Source: Acidaminococcus sp. | GTDB taxonomy: Bacteria; Bacillota; Negativicutes; Acidaminococcales; Acidaminococcaceae | Reading direction: 5' to 3' | DNA: 64,000 nt | Assembly (NCBI GenBank): GCA_022482815.1 | Contig: JAKVOM010000001.1 | Span: 434,001 to 498,000, forward strand | Shown here: piece after piece, positions 23,239 to 32,036 of the stretch | How the letters are laid out: every line of letters begins with the position of its first letter | Numbering within the stretch: position 1 is the stretch's first letter | The notes under the pieces: model-generated | Databases searched by the model: none | What the model was told of the DNA's origin: nothing | What the model saw: only the letters and a program-made list of their open reading frames with translations | Made by a program: the position numbers and the translations under genes

Positions 23239-23274
23239 CGCAAATGCAACGCAAATTTTTTCGTTGCATTTGCG
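23239..23274. repeat. Duplicated hairpin (copy 1)
   Basis: Exact 13-bp arms CGCAAATGCAACG (23239-23251) and CGTTGCATTTGCG (23262-23274) surround CAAATTTTTT. A copy with one arm mismatch lies at 32001-32036. Confidence 0.75.
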
Positions 23275-23488
23275 TTGCACTTTTGCAGCGATTTTTTTCT
23301 TTTCGCTGCATTGAAGTGGAGAAATACGCCTTCCACATTCCGCAGCCCGTCATCCACCCAACGCATCTCCCCGCACAATGGTACTGACCCTGCAACTTTA
23401 TTGTGCGGCACACAATATAATCCGTCCTATCTGTGCCGTTTAATGATACAATTCATTCAACGAAAATTACCGAAAGGAGCCGTACACG

Positions 23489-24070
23489 ATGGAAATTCTG
23501 ACTGCCGATTTAAGCCACAAGGCCGGCATCCGCGCCCTGCTGCGTGCCAATCACATCTCGACGATTGCAGAAGAAGATAAAAAAGACGGTTTTGTTACGA
23601 CCCAGCTGACAGAAGAGCAGCTTGAAGCACTGATTACCCGCGAAAAAGGCATTACCATAGCCGTTGACCAAGGACAGGTTGTCGCCTTCGCCATGGCAGC
23701 GCCCTGGTCCTTCTGGAAGGCCTGGCCCATGTTCCTGGTGATGCTCGATAAGCTGGAGCAGTCTAGTTTTGACGGCAGGAAGCTGACGGAAGAAAACACC
23801 TATCAATACGGCCCCATCTGCGTAGCCAAGGCGTACCGCGGCAAGGGTGTTTTTGAAAAAGTGTTCTATGCCTCCCTCGCCTCCATGGCAGACAGGTTCC
23901 CCGTCATGACGACGTTTATCAACAAGATCAACCACCGCTCCTATGCCGCCCATGTCAGAAAAGGGCATATGACAGAAGTCGGTACTTTTGATTTCAACGG
24001 CAATCATTACGCGTTAATGGCCTGCCCCACAAGCTTAGGAAAGGAGATACCTCATGGATCAGAAAACTGA
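23489..24070 (+). CDS. GNAT family N-acetyltransferase
   Basis: This 193-residue protein has a GNAT acetyl-CoA site around YQYGPICVAKAYRGKGVFEKVF (about residues 108-130), a variant of the R/QxxGxG/A motif. The substrate is unknown. AAAGGAG precedes the ATG. The last 17 bp overlap the start of the PLP decarboxylase, so the two are translationally coupled and probably act on related amines or amino acids. TATAAT about 70 bp upstream may be the -10 box, though its -35 is poor. Confidence 0.85.
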   Translation: MEILTADLSHKAGIRALLRANHISTIAEEDKKDGFVTTQLTEEQLEALITREKGITIAVDQGQVVAFAMAAPWSFWKAWPMFLVMLDKLEQSSFDGRKLTEENTYQYGPICVAKAYRGKGVFEKVFYASLASMADRFPVMTTFINKINHRSYAAHVRKGHMTEVGTFDFNGNHYALMACPTSLGKEIPHGSEN

Positions 24071-25418
24071 AAGACTGCTGAACCGGACGGCTGAGCTCTG
24101 CCGCGATTATGTGAAAAACGCCGATGCGCGCCCGCCGTTTCCCACAGAAGATTCCCTGGCGCTGCTCAAAAAATTTGAAGAAACGCTGCCTGAAAACGGC
24201 ACCGACGCCGAGAGAGTCATCGAAGAACTGAATGCCTACGGAGCGCCCAATACTGCGAATCTGCTCGGAAGACGTTTCTTCGGCTTTGTGAACGGAGGTC
24301 TTCTCCCCGTGGCGCTGGCCGCTCAGTGGGTGGTCGACACGTGGAACCAGAACGGGGCCACTTATGTGATGTCGCCTGTTGTATCCAAGCTGGAAGACCA
24401 GTGCGAAAAATGGATGACAGCACTCCTGGGACTGCCAAAAGGTACCGCCATGGGCCTTGTGACCGGTTCTTCCAACGCCATCATCTGCGCACTTGCCGCG
24501 GCCCGGTGCGAGCTGCTGCGCCGTCAGGACTATGATGTGTACCAAAAGGGGCTGCGCCAGGCACCGCCAATTCGTATCATCATGGGCGCCGGCGCTCATT
24601 CGGCCGTAAAAGCCGCACTTTCCGTTCTGGGCATCGGTCAGGATGAAGTTGAAGTGGTACCCTGCGATGATACCGGCGCCATTATTCCAAACGAAGTACC
24701 GGCACTTGATTCTCACACCTTGCTGATCCTCCAGGCAGCCAACGTGACGGGCGGCCATTTTGATAATTTCAGGACACTCTGTGCCAAAGCCCGCAAGGCC
24801 AATGCCTGGGTCCATATTGACGGAGCCTTCGGACTGTGGGCAGCCGCTTCTCCAAGGCAAAAGCATTTGACTGAAGGTATAGAGCTGGCTGATTCATGGT
24901 CTCTTGACGCCCATAAAACCCTGAATGCCGGCTATGACTGCGGCATTGTCCTCTGCCGCAGCAGGGAGGCCCTGGTCCGCGCCCTGCAGGCAAATGGTTC
25001 TTACTTTACCTACAGCAAACAGCGGGACGGCATGCAGTATACCACCGAAATGTCCCGCCGCGCCCGTGCCGTCGTGCTGTGGGCTGTCCTAAAGCAGCTT
25101 GGTCACGAAGGCGTGGCCGCGCTCGTGGACAGGCTGTGTGACAATGCAGCCTATTTTGCCCATAGCCTTGAAAAGGCCGGTTTTATTCTGGGAGCTCCGC
25201 CCTGCTTCAACCAAGGCGTTATCCGCTGCAGCACGCCGAGGGAGACCAAGGCGGTTCTTGCAGGCATCCAGAAGAGCGGCGTCTGCTGGTGCAGCGGTGC
25301 CGATTGGAACGGCGTTCCCGCCATTCGTCTCAGTGTCTGCTCCTACCGGACCACAAAAGAAGATATCGATGCGGCGGTCGCTGAATTTGTCCGCGTCCGC
25401 GATGCTATTTGTAAGTAA
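24054..25418 (+). CDS. Group II PLP-dependent decarboxylase-like protein
   Basis: The protein has 454 residues. The fold-type I features of glutamate/aromatic amino acid decarboxylases are present: GLVTGSSNAIICALAAAR (phosphate-binding region), HIDGAFGLW near residue 254 and the PLP lysine in SLDAHKTLN near residue 288. The N-terminal region includes RRFFGFVNGGLLP, equivalent to the substrate loop of the family. It could decarboxylate an amino acid or act as a lyase; the substrate is not evident. It is coupled to the upstream GNAT gene and followed 33 bp later by the aldolase gene. Confidence 0.85.
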   Translation: MDQKTERLLNRTAELCRDYVKNADARPPFPTEDSLALLKKFEETLPENGTDAERVIEELNAYGAPNTANLLGRRFFGFVNGGLLPVALAAQWVVDTWNQNGATYVMSPVVSKLEDQCEKWMTALLGLPKGTAMGLVTGSSNAIICALAAARCELLRRQDYDVYQKGLRQAPPIRIIMGAGAHSAVKAALSVLGIGQDEVEVVPCDDTGAIIPNEVPALDSHTLLILQAANVTGGHFDNFRTLCAKARKANAWVHIDGAFGLWAAASPRQKHLTEGIELADSWSLDAHKTLNAGYDCGIVLCRSREALVRALQANGSYFTYSKQRDGMQYTTEMSRRARAVVLWAVLKQLGHEGVAALVDRLCDNAAYFAHSLEKAGFILGAPPCFNQGVIRCSTPRETKAVLAGIQKSGVCWCSGADWNGVPAIRLSVCSYRTTKEDIDAAVAEFVRVRDAICK

Positions 25419-25451
25419 ACCAAGATAAATCAGAGAAAAGGAGAAATTACC

Positions 25452-26477
25452 ATGAAACCATTTTTTGCCAATGACTACAACTGCGGCTGTGCCCCTGAAG
25501 TCCTGGACCGCCTCGCCAAAGAAAACATGCACCCCCATCTGGGCTATGGCAACGATGAAATCACGAAAGAAGCTGCCCGGAAGATTCTTGAGGCAGCCGG
25601 TGCACCCGGAGGAAACGTATATTTCTCCGAAGGCGGCACGCAGGCCAACGCCATTGTCATCTCGGCTTACCTGAAGACTTACCAGGGTGTCATCGGTGCC
25701 CAAAGTGCCCACGTCAACTGCCATGAAGCCGGCTCCATCGAAGCTTCCGGCCACAAGGTGCTGACGATGCCGAGCCGCAGCGATAAAGTCGATGCGGCTG
25801 AACTGGAAGCGTATCTTGAAGAATTCTATGCCGGCGACAGCTACTGGCAGATGGTTCAGCCCGGTATGGTCTATGTCTCCCATCCTACCGAATACGGCAG
25901 CCTTTATACCAAAAAAGAACTGGAAGCACTGCGCAAGGTCTGCGACAAATATCATCTGCCGCTCTTTTTGGACGGCGCCCGCCTCGGCTACGCCCTTGCT
26001 GCCAAAGAAAATGACATCACGCTAAAAGATCTGGGCCGCCTCTGCGACGTATTCTATGTCGGCGGTACCAAGGTCGGAGCCCTCTTCGGTGAAGCCATTG
26101 TCTTCCCGAAAGGCATGCCCGATTTCTTCCCGACTCACGCCAGACAGCGCGGTGCTATGCCGGCAAAAGGCTTTGTCACGGCCGAACAGTTTGATACGCT
26201 TTTTACGGATAATCTCTATGTCCGCCTGGGGCAGCGCGGCATCAATCTTGCCATGAAGCTGAAAAAAGGTCTGGCAGACAAAGGATATTCCTTCCATATC
26301 GACTCCCCGACGAACCAGCAGTTTGTCATTCTGGGGAATGAACAAGCCAAGGCACTGCACGAAAAGGTCGACTTTGAAAACTGGGAACGCAAAGACGCCG
26401 AACATATGGTTGTCCGCTTCGTAACCAGCTGGTCCACGCGGGAAGAAGATGTGGATACGCTGCTGAACTTATTGTAA
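25452..26477 (+). CDS. Low-specificity threonine aldolase family protein
   Basis: This 341-residue fold-type I PLP enzyme of the beta-eliminating lyase family has HLGYGNDEITKEAA near the N-terminus, EGGTQANAIVISAY, the aspartate motif LFLDGARLGYAL near residue 175 and the PLP lysine in VGGTKVGALFGEA near residue 207. Family members cleave L-threonine or related beta-hydroxy amino acids to glycine and an aldehyde. It is the third gene of the GNAT-decarboxylase-aldolase operon. AAAAGGAG precedes its ATG. Confidence 0.9.
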   Translation: MKPFFANDYNCGCAPEVLDRLAKENMHPHLGYGNDEITKEAARKILEAAGAPGGNVYFSEGGTQANAIVISAYLKTYQGVIGAQSAHVNCHEAGSIEASGHKVLTMPSRSDKVDAAELEAYLEEFYAGDSYWQMVQPGMVYVSHPTEYGSLYTKKELEALRKVCDKYHLPLFLDGARLGYALAAKENDITLKDLGRLCDVFYVGGTKVGALFGEAIVFPKGMPDFFPTHARQRGAMPAKGFVTAEQFDTLFTDNLYVRLGQRGINLAMKLKKGLADKGYSFHIDSPTNQQFVILGNEQAKALHEKVDFENWERKDAEHMVVRFVTSWSTREEDVDTLLNLL

Positions 26478-27051
26478 AGAGTGGGTAGTGGCCAGTGGAC
26501 AAGTGGTTAGTACACCCGTGCGGGCAGCCAGTTTGGCGGATTCTTAATAGGCAGAAAGCCTCCCTTTAAAGTCTCTCTTATTTACCCTTCCTTGTTATCT
26601 GACTGAATATCCACCGCAAGCGGTTCCCCTTCTTCCTCGCTGACGCTCGAAGAAGGCACGGATATAGTCGCCAAAGCTCCGCTTTGGCAAAATATATCAA
26701 AAGAAGCTATCCCTCCTCGCAAAAATATACAAAACCGCGGCCTTCGGCCGAATAGGAAGCTCACGCAGCTCCTTCTCGTCGCTGCTTCTGAGAAACTTCG
26801 CGACGTGGGGAGCCGCTGACTCAATGAAATATCTCCAGATTCACGCAGATATGTTCGTTCTCTCTAGGAGACAAGGCGCCGGTTTACCGGGCGTAAGCCC
26901 AGTCCTTGTCGACAACGAGAGAACGGCATAAATGTGCGAAGATGGAATGTTGAATGAGTCAGTGGCTCCCCTGACTTCCACTTCACTGCGTTCGTGGATC
27001 GTTGGCGCTCAGTTCCGCTTCTCCTCCTTTCGACGACGCTTCGCGTCGTGA
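26478..27051. repeat. Gene-free block of mosaic repeats (family C and hairpins)
   Basis: AGTGGTTAGTACA to TTGGCGGATTCTT (about 26500-26548) matches 17612-17660. Further on, short hairpins follow one another, for example GCGGCCTTCGGCCG (about 26736), and AAGAAGCTATCCCTCC near 26700 is the inverse of a string near 22743. I see no credible coding frame and no clear terminator for the aldolase operon. Confidence 0.5.
26856..26925. repeat. Nested 70-nt hairpin structure
   Basis: CGTTCTCTC (26856-26864) pairs with GAGAGAACG (26917-26925). Inside, GACAAGG (26870-26876) pairs with CCTTGTC (26904-26910), and the apex holds CCGGTTTACCGG overlapping GGGCGTAAGCCC. The shape recalls a branched RNA, but no promoter or terminator is seen. 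Confidence 0.55.
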
Positions 27052-27281
27052 AAGAAGGTACCCCCGTAGCCAAACCTCCTGACGTCGGTTTGCCTTAAAA
27101 ATATAAAAAGATTGCTGCAGTATATTCTTTAGGGACCTTCCTCGACGTCGCTGCGCGACATTGAGGAAGGGGGCCCGCTTGCGGGGGATGATAACCATCT
27201 TATTATTTTTTTACTAAATTTTAGTCTTTCTTTGGTTATAAAAGTACAAATGGACATTTCAGCAGTTACATGACCCTCTTG
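27052..27281 (-). repeat. Inverted repeat copy 2, family B (230 bp)
   Basis: This is the reverse-orientation copy of 22430-22659, differing by scattered substitutions and single-base indels. It ends about 20 bp before the MocR promoter. The two copies bracket a 4.4-kb unit with the GNAT, decarboxylase and aldolase genes. Confidence 0.8.
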
Positions 27282-27299
27282 TTCGCGTGGTTTCTTCCC

Positions 27300-27329
27300 T
27301 TGCCCCCTTTTCCTGCACAATGCTACAAT
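27300..27329 (+). promoter_or_regulatory. Sigma-70-type promoter of the MocR gene
   Basis: TTGCCC (27300-27305) and TACAAT (27324-27329) are separated by 18 bp. The start would fall near 27336, leaving a short leader before the AAAGGAG ribosome site. Confidence 0.6.
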
Positions 27330-27362
27330 GAAGATAACAATGCAGGGAAAGGAGTGACTGTC

Positions 27363-28745
27363 TTGCCTATTAACTCTTTCGATGATTATCCGATGGCATG
27401 GAAGCCGAAAAAGGAAGACCTCTATGCCCCGATTTATATTTGTCTCGCCGATATGATGGAGCGGGATATCCGCAGCGGAGCACTGGCTCCAAATACCAAA
27501 ATGCCGCCGCTGCGCGAGCTGGCCGACTTCCTCGACCTCAATCTCAGCACGGTCAGGAAGGCCTATAAGCTCTGCGAAATGCGGGGCCTGCTGCGGGCTG
27601 AAATCGGGCGGGGCACTTTTGTAGTGCCAAGCGCCAATGTACCGACTTCCATCGTGGAGAAAGATTCCCATCCGGACATCGAAATGGGTACCATCCTTCC
27701 TTTCGACGAAGAAAACAAGCTGATCCGCAATCTGACGCTGATGCTGCTGCAAAAACCCGGTTCGGACCGTCTCTTTTCCTACGATTACCCGCTGGGCACA
27801 AAGGAACAGATCCGCTCAGGTGCGCTGTGGCTGCAGCAGCGCGGTATTGAAGATGCCGACGCTGATACGACGTTCATTACCAACGGAGTGCAGAACGCGC
27901 TTGCTATTCTGCTTTCTTCGTTTTTTGAAGGCGGCAACCGTATTGCGGTCGACCCATACACGTACTCCAACTTTATCGGTGCAGCAAGCCTGCTCCACCT
28001 GCAGCTTGTCGCCGTGGAAAACGATGCGGAGGGCATGCGCGCGGACCTTTTGGAAAAGTTCTGTGCCACGCAGAATATCAAGGGGATTTATCTGATGCCG
28101 ACGGGCAATAATCCGACGAACCAGGCGCTTTCGGAAAACCGGCGCAAAGAACTGGCGCGTGTCATTAAAAAGTATGGTCTCATTCTCCTCGAAGACGACA
28201 ATTACGCAGCGCTCCTTACGAAAAAGCTTCCGCCTCTATGCCTGGAGGTACCGGAGCAGGGCCTCTATATCAGCGGACTGTCAAAGCCAATCTGCCCGGG
28301 ACTGCGCATTGCTTATATCCACGCGCCCGCTAAATGGAGTGCTTTCCTGGAAAGAGGCATTTTCAGTTTTACCCTTAAACTCTCATCACTTACGAGTGAA
28401 ATTGCATCCCAGGTGATACAAACCGGACTGGCCGATCAGATTCTGCAGGATAAACGAAAACTTTCCATGAGACGCAACAAAATCTACCATGCCGTATTCC
28501 CAAAGGCGCTGTGCCATCCTGTCAGCTACTGCCAATGGCTCACCCTGCCGGCGGGCTGCACGGGACAGGACTGTGAAAAGGCGCTGCTGCAGCAGGGTGT
28601 CGGCGTATTCGGAGCGGAGCGGTTTGCCGTCGGAAACAATGTCAGCATCAACGCCATCCGTATCGCCACCTGCTCTCCCGACAGCGAAGCAAAGCTGAAA
28701 CGGGGACTGCAAATTGTCAAAACGTATATTGAGGAACATTCCTGA
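27363..28745 (+). CDS. MocR/GntR-type regulator with aminotransferase domain
   Basis: The protein has 460 residues from a TTG start at 27363, chosen because AAAGGAG lies 8-10 nt upstream; an in-frame ATG at 27270 would precede the promoter. The N-terminal winged helix (about residues 20-85) contains PPLRELADFLDLNLSTVRKAYKLCEMRGLL. The fold-type I aminotransferase-like domain has LMPTGNNPTNQAL and the PLP lysine in YISGLSKPICPGLRIAY near residue 308. MocR regulators sense PLP or amino compounds. The adjacent racemase, reductase and upstream PLP-enzyme operon are likely targets. Confidence 0.9.
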   Translation: MPINSFDDYPMAWKPKKEDLYAPIYICLADMMERDIRSGALAPNTKMPPLRELADFLDLNLSTVRKAYKLCEMRGLLRAEIGRGTFVVPSANVPTSIVEKDSHPDIEMGTILPFDEENKLIRNLTLMLLQKPGSDRLFSYDYPLGTKEQIRSGALWLQQRGIEDADADTTFITNGVQNALAILLSSFFEGGNRIAVDPYTYSNFIGAASLLHLQLVAVENDAEGMRADLLEKFCATQNIKGIYLMPTGNNPTNQALSENRRKELARVIKKYGLILLEDDNYAALLTKKLPPLCLEVPEQGLYISGLSKPICPGLRIAYIHAPAKWSAFLERGIFSFTLKLSSLTSEIASQVIQTGLADQILQDKRKLSMRRNKIYHAVFPKALCHPVSYCQWLTLPAGCTGQDCEKALLQQGVGVFGAERFAVGNNVSINAIRIATCSPDSEAKLKRGLQIVKTYIEEHS

Positions 28746-28756
28746 AGGAGAACACC

Positions 28757-29476
28757 ATGAAAAAACTGGGTTTGATCGGTGGCACCGGTCCCGAGTCAAC
28801 ACTAATCTACTATAAAGAAATCACGAGCCGCGTCTCGCAAAAAATGGGCGGCCACACTTTCCCGCCCCTTACGATCGAAAGCCTGAGCGTATTCAAAGTT
28901 CTGCCGCTTGCCATAGCGCACGATTACGACGGGCTGACGCAGTATCTGCTCGGAGGCATCCGCAGTCTTGCTGCGGCGGGAGCGGATTTTGCAGCGCTCA
29001 CGGGCATCACGCCCCACGTGGTTTTCGACCGGCTGGAAAAAGCCTCTCATATCCCTCTCGTGAGCATGATTGACACCACTGCCGACTATCTGACTGCGCA
29101 CCATATGGACAAGGTGCTCCTGCTCGGCACCCTGCCGACGATGGAAGGAACGTTTGTCAAAAAGCCGCTGGAAGTAAAGGGAATCCGTGTCACGGTTCCT
29201 TCTCACGAAGAACAAACGCTGATCAATCACAAGATTGAGACAGAACTGGAATACGGGAACGTGACAGAATCCTTCTGTCAGGAGCTGAAGGCCATCTGTG
29301 AGCACTACATCAAAGTAAACGGCACAAAAGCCGTCATTCTGGGCTGCACGGAGCTGCCGCTCGCATTCGCCCGCATTTCCCTACCCGTTCCCACGGTCGA
29401 TGTCATGGAAATCCACATCGACGCCCTGGTAGAGAAAATTGTAAATTCCGCTTGTACCGAAGCAGACAAAAAATAA
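28757..29476 (+). CDS. Aspartate/glutamate racemase family protein
   Basis: This 239-residue protein starts MKKLGLIGGTGPEST, the family's N-terminal signature, and carries the second catalytic motif ILGCTELPLAF near residue 196. The first catalytic motif, normally CNT, reads LTGITPHVVF, so a threonine replaces the first cysteine. A Thr/Cys pair is known in the E. coli YgeA branch of the family, which supports broad-specificity racemase activity. The gene starts 11 bp after the MocR stop with AAGGAG, so the two are co-transcribed. Confidence 0.88.
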   Translation: MKKLGLIGGTGPESTLIYYKEITSRVSQKMGGHTFPPLTIESLSVFKVLPLAIAHDYDGLTQYLLGGIRSLAAAGADFAALTGITPHVVFDRLEKASHIPLVSMIDTTADYLTAHHMDKVLLLGTLPTMEGTFVKKPLEVKGIRVTVPSHEEQTLINHKIETELEYGNVTESFCQELKAICEHYIKVNGTKAVILGCTELPLAFARISLPVPTVDVMEIHIDALVEKIVNSACTEADKK

Positions 29477-29551
29477 TGGCAGCAGGGAAAGAAGGATTTT
29501 TCCATGCTGCTTTCCCTCTTGTACCACCTTCCATAAAAGGAGTGAATCACT

Positions 29552-30547
29552 TTGTTATATAAGAATCTCGGAAAATCGTCCCTCAAAGCTTCCGTCATCG
29601 CATTCGGAACCTGGGGTCTCGGCGGCGGCAGTGTCTGGGAAGATACGGACGCCAAAACCAATACAGGTTATCTGCTTGACGCAGCTTCCGACTGCGGCAT
29701 CAATTATATCGATACGGCCCCGGTCTACGGCATGGGAATGAGCGAAAAACTGCTCGGCGAAGCCCTTAAGACACGGCGCAGCAAGTTCCTGCTGCAGACC
29801 AAATGTTCCCTCAACTGGCGGGAAAACGGCGGCCGTTTCCATTACGCCCGCGACGGCTACACCGTGTACAACAATACCGGCAAAGCTGCCATCAAACAAG
29901 ACGTAGAAGATTCTCTCAAGAGACTGCAGACGGATTATATCGACGTGCTTGTCGTGCACTACGTCAGCTCTCACTGGCCTGTAGAGGAAACGATGGAAGC
30001 TATGGCAGAACTCATCAAGGAAGGCAAGATCCGTGCCATGGGGATTTCCAATAGTCAGCCCGCAGATCTTGACGCTTATGCCAATGCAGGAAATGTCGCC
30101 CTGGTTCAGGAACAATACAGCCTGCTGGCTTCCGCCCACGCTAAAAGTTATTTCCCGACCTGCCGGAAATACGGCACCACTTTCCAGGGTTTCGGCGTCC
30201 TGGAAGAAGGCTTTCTGACCGGTCCGGGCGCCTTCACGAAGACGTTTGGAAAGAATGATATCCGTTCCCGTCTGCCGTGGATGGAAGAACCTCGCAAGAG
30301 CGGAATCCTGAATCTCTACAAGACAGTCTGGGAGCCGATGTGCCGCAAATATAACTGCTCCTACGCCAACCTCTTTGAGGCCTGGGCCCTCGCCCAATAC
30401 GAAAACATCAATCTGATTACCGGTTTCAGAAGAAAGGCTTCCATCGAAGACACGGTGAAATGCCTGGATCTGCACCTGGAAGCTGAGGATCTGAAAAAAC
30501 TGACAGAAACAGTTCGTCCGGTCGAAATGGAAAAAGTTGATAAATAA
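29552..30547 (+). CDS. Aldo/keto reductase
   Basis: This 331-residue NAD(P)H-dependent oxidoreductase has a TIM-barrel fold. The catalytic tetrad is visible: Asp and Tyr in NYIDTAPVYGMGMSEKLLG (about residues 51-69), Lys in LLQTKCSLNW (about 86) and His in DVLVVHYVSSHW (about 134). The start is TTG with AAAAGGAG about 11 nt upstream; no better ATG is near. It follows the racemase by 75 bp and probably belongs to the same transcript. The substrate is unknown. Confidence 0.9.
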   Translation: MLYKNLGKSSLKASVIAFGTWGLGGGSVWEDTDAKTNTGYLLDAASDCGINYIDTAPVYGMGMSEKLLGEALKTRRSKFLLQTKCSLNWRENGGRFHYARDGYTVYNNTGKAAIKQDVEDSLKRLQTDYIDVLVVHYVSSHWPVEETMEAMAELIKEGKIRAMGISNSQPADLDAYANAGNVALVQEQYSLLASAHAKSYFPTCRKYGTTFQGFGVLEEGFLTGPGAFTKTFGKNDIRSRLPWMEEPRKSGILNLYKTVWEPMCRKYNCSYANLFEAWALAQYENINLITGFRRKASIEDTVKCLDLHLEAEDLKKLTETVRPVEMEKVDK

Positions 30548-30580
30548 AAAAAGGGGCTGTAAAATATGCCCCTTTAAAAA
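30548..30580 (+). terminator. Intrinsic terminator of the aldo/keto reductase operon
   Basis: AAAGGGGC pairs with GCCCCTTT around about 10 nt, directly after the stop codon. The T run is short (three), so efficiency is uncertain. Confidence 0.55.
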
Positions 30581-30616
30581 ACACGAAAAATCAGCAGCGT
30601 GAAAAAATTTCCCACA

Positions 30617-30664
30617 CAAAAACACCGCACCTCCGGATGAACCAGAGGGTACGGTGTTTTATTA
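30617..30664. terminator. Bidirectional terminator between convergent genes
   Basis: AAAACACCG and CGGTGTTTT form the stem base with ACCTC/GAGGGT above. It lies between the reductase (plus) and the AlbA_2 gene (minus), ending 4 bp before the latter's stop. A sister hairpin with the same base lies at 32227-32275. Confidence 0.75.
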
Positions 30665-30667
30665 TTT

Positions 30668-31927
30668 TTACTCCATCAGCCGGTACCGCGTGCTGCGCCC
30701 ATTGCCATCAATCTGGATAAGGTTCCGAACCGCCATTGCTTTCAAAAGCCGCAGTGCCTTGCTTTTATTCATGGACAAGGCTTCACTGATTTCCCGGCTG
30801 GTAAGTACTTTGCCGCCTGTCAGCAGAGTATAGACCTGTTTTTCATCAGTTGACATCGGAGCTGAATCCGTCACTGCCGGCAGCACCACCTGAATAGAAT
30901 TCTGGTAAACCGTGAATTTCGGTTTCAGCACGCTTTGTTCATACATATAACGAATGCGGCGGATGCCTGTGCCAAACATTTCAATCAAATGGAGGCGATA
31001 AAACAAACTTCCCAGTATCGGATTACGCAGCAAAGATAAAGTTCCTTCCAAGTATTCTTTCTCCGTCAGCCCACTGGGAAGCCCTCCGGGAGAAACAATC
31101 TCAATCTGATTGGGAAAAAGGCTTATTTTTATGGGAGCCGCAATATCCCACTGCCGATGCACGATTGCATTGGCAAGCGTTTCACGAAACGCCTCCTTCG
31201 GTATTGTTTCGCGCGTCACGCGCCGGTCTCCCTGAATGATTTCATAACGGTAATACTGGTCAAAAAGGTTCATGCCTGCTTCGTACAAAGAAAGCACTGA
31301 CTTTCCTTTTATCGTATGCCGTTCCCGGATTTCATTAATAGAATGACCAAAACGAACCACGTCCAGGCCGGGGAAATGATTTTGATCCGCCGCCAGTCCG
31401 CCGGCGTTGTTATATTTCTTCTGGCTGGTAAAAAATCCCAATGTCCGCAGGATATCTTTATCGAAGGTTTTAATGTCCAGCGTTTGCTGCAGCTTTTCTT
31501 TCAATTTTTGGAAAGTGAGCTGCTCCGGGCCGGTATATGCCAGTTCTTCAAAACTGCGGTTCTGTCCTTCTAAAATCAATCGTTTCAATTCGAGCTGGTC
31601 AATTTCCACCGTAGCGGTATCGCTGCGTCTATAGGCTTTCCCCTTATACAAATAAGGCTTATAGATGCCTTCTGAAACCGTAAGTTCAACAATCTGTGTA
31701 TGAGAGTCAATTTTCAAAGAAAAATCTGGTTTTGGCTGAATTGAATCATTGATTTTGTTTTCTATATCCAGGCATGCCTGTTCAGGATTCTGCATTCCCA
31801 CCGTCCGGCCGTTGTCATCAATGCCAAAAAGAATACGGCCTGTCCCATAATTGGCATAAGCACTGACGGTTTTCAAAAATGTATTTGTAATTTCCTTCTT
31901 GTATTCCAGGGTTTTAGTTTCCTTCAC
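30668..31927 (-). CDS. AlbA_2-domain putative DNA-binding protein with HATPase-like region
   Basis: The protein has 419 residues from a GTG at 31927, preferred because AAAGGGGG lies 7 nt upstream; an in-frame ATG at 31963 lacks a good site. The N-terminal AlbA_2/Schlafen-like domain (about residues 4-110) shows ETKTLEYKKEIT and GRILFGIDDNGRTVG. The central C-terminal part has EALANAIVHRQWD-like and GGLPSGLTEKEYLEG motifs of the associated HATPase_c_4 region, with MFGTGIRRI after it. A C-terminal winged helix (LTSREISEALSMNKSKALRLL) completes the protein. This is a common regulator-like family of unknown function. Confidence 0.85.
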   Translation of the reverse strand: MKETKTLEYKKEITNTFLKTVSAYANYGTGRILFGIDDNGRTVGMQNPEQACLDIENKINDSIQPKPDFSLKIDSHTQIVELTVSEGIYKPYLYKGKAYRRSDTATVEIDQLELKRLILEGQNRSFEELAYTGPEQLTFQKLKEKLQQTLDIKTFDKDILRTLGFFTSQKKYNNAGGLAADQNHFPGLDVVRFGHSINEIRERHTIKGKSVLSLYEAGMNLFDQYYRYEIIQGDRRVTRETIPKEAFRETLANAIVHRQWDIAAPIKISLFPNQIEIVSPGGLPSGLTEKEYLEGTLSLLRNPILGSLFYRLHLIEMFGTGIRRIRYMYEQSVLKPKFTVYQNSIQVVLPAVTDSAPMSTDEKQVYTLLTGGKVLTSREISEALSMNKSKALRLLKAMAVRNLIQIDGNGRSTRYRLME

Positions 31928-32000
31928 AGAAAATCCCCCTTTCCTCAATTGACTGATTTTCATTTCTATCCATCACAAAATCAGCATAACAAAAATGCAG

Positions 32001-32036
32001 CGCAAATGCAACGCAAATTTTTTCGTTTCATTTGCG
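32001..32036. repeat. Duplicated hairpin (copy 2)
   Basis: CGCAAATGCAACG (32001-32013) faces CGTTTCATTTGCG (32024-32036), with the same CAAATTTTTT loop as at 23239-23274 and a single arm mismatch. The 350-bp gap from 31928 to 32281 otherwise holds the terminator below and no gene. Confidence 0.75.

Noticed and set aside
25089-25955. Minus-strand frame of 288 codons across the decarboxylase-aldolase junction
   Set aside because: It overlaps two well-supported PLP enzyme genes and shows no recognisable motif or ribosome site.
29555-30625. Minus-strand frame of 356 codons opposite the aldo/keto reductase
   Set aside because: It is the antisense mirror of a gene with a complete catalytic tetrad.
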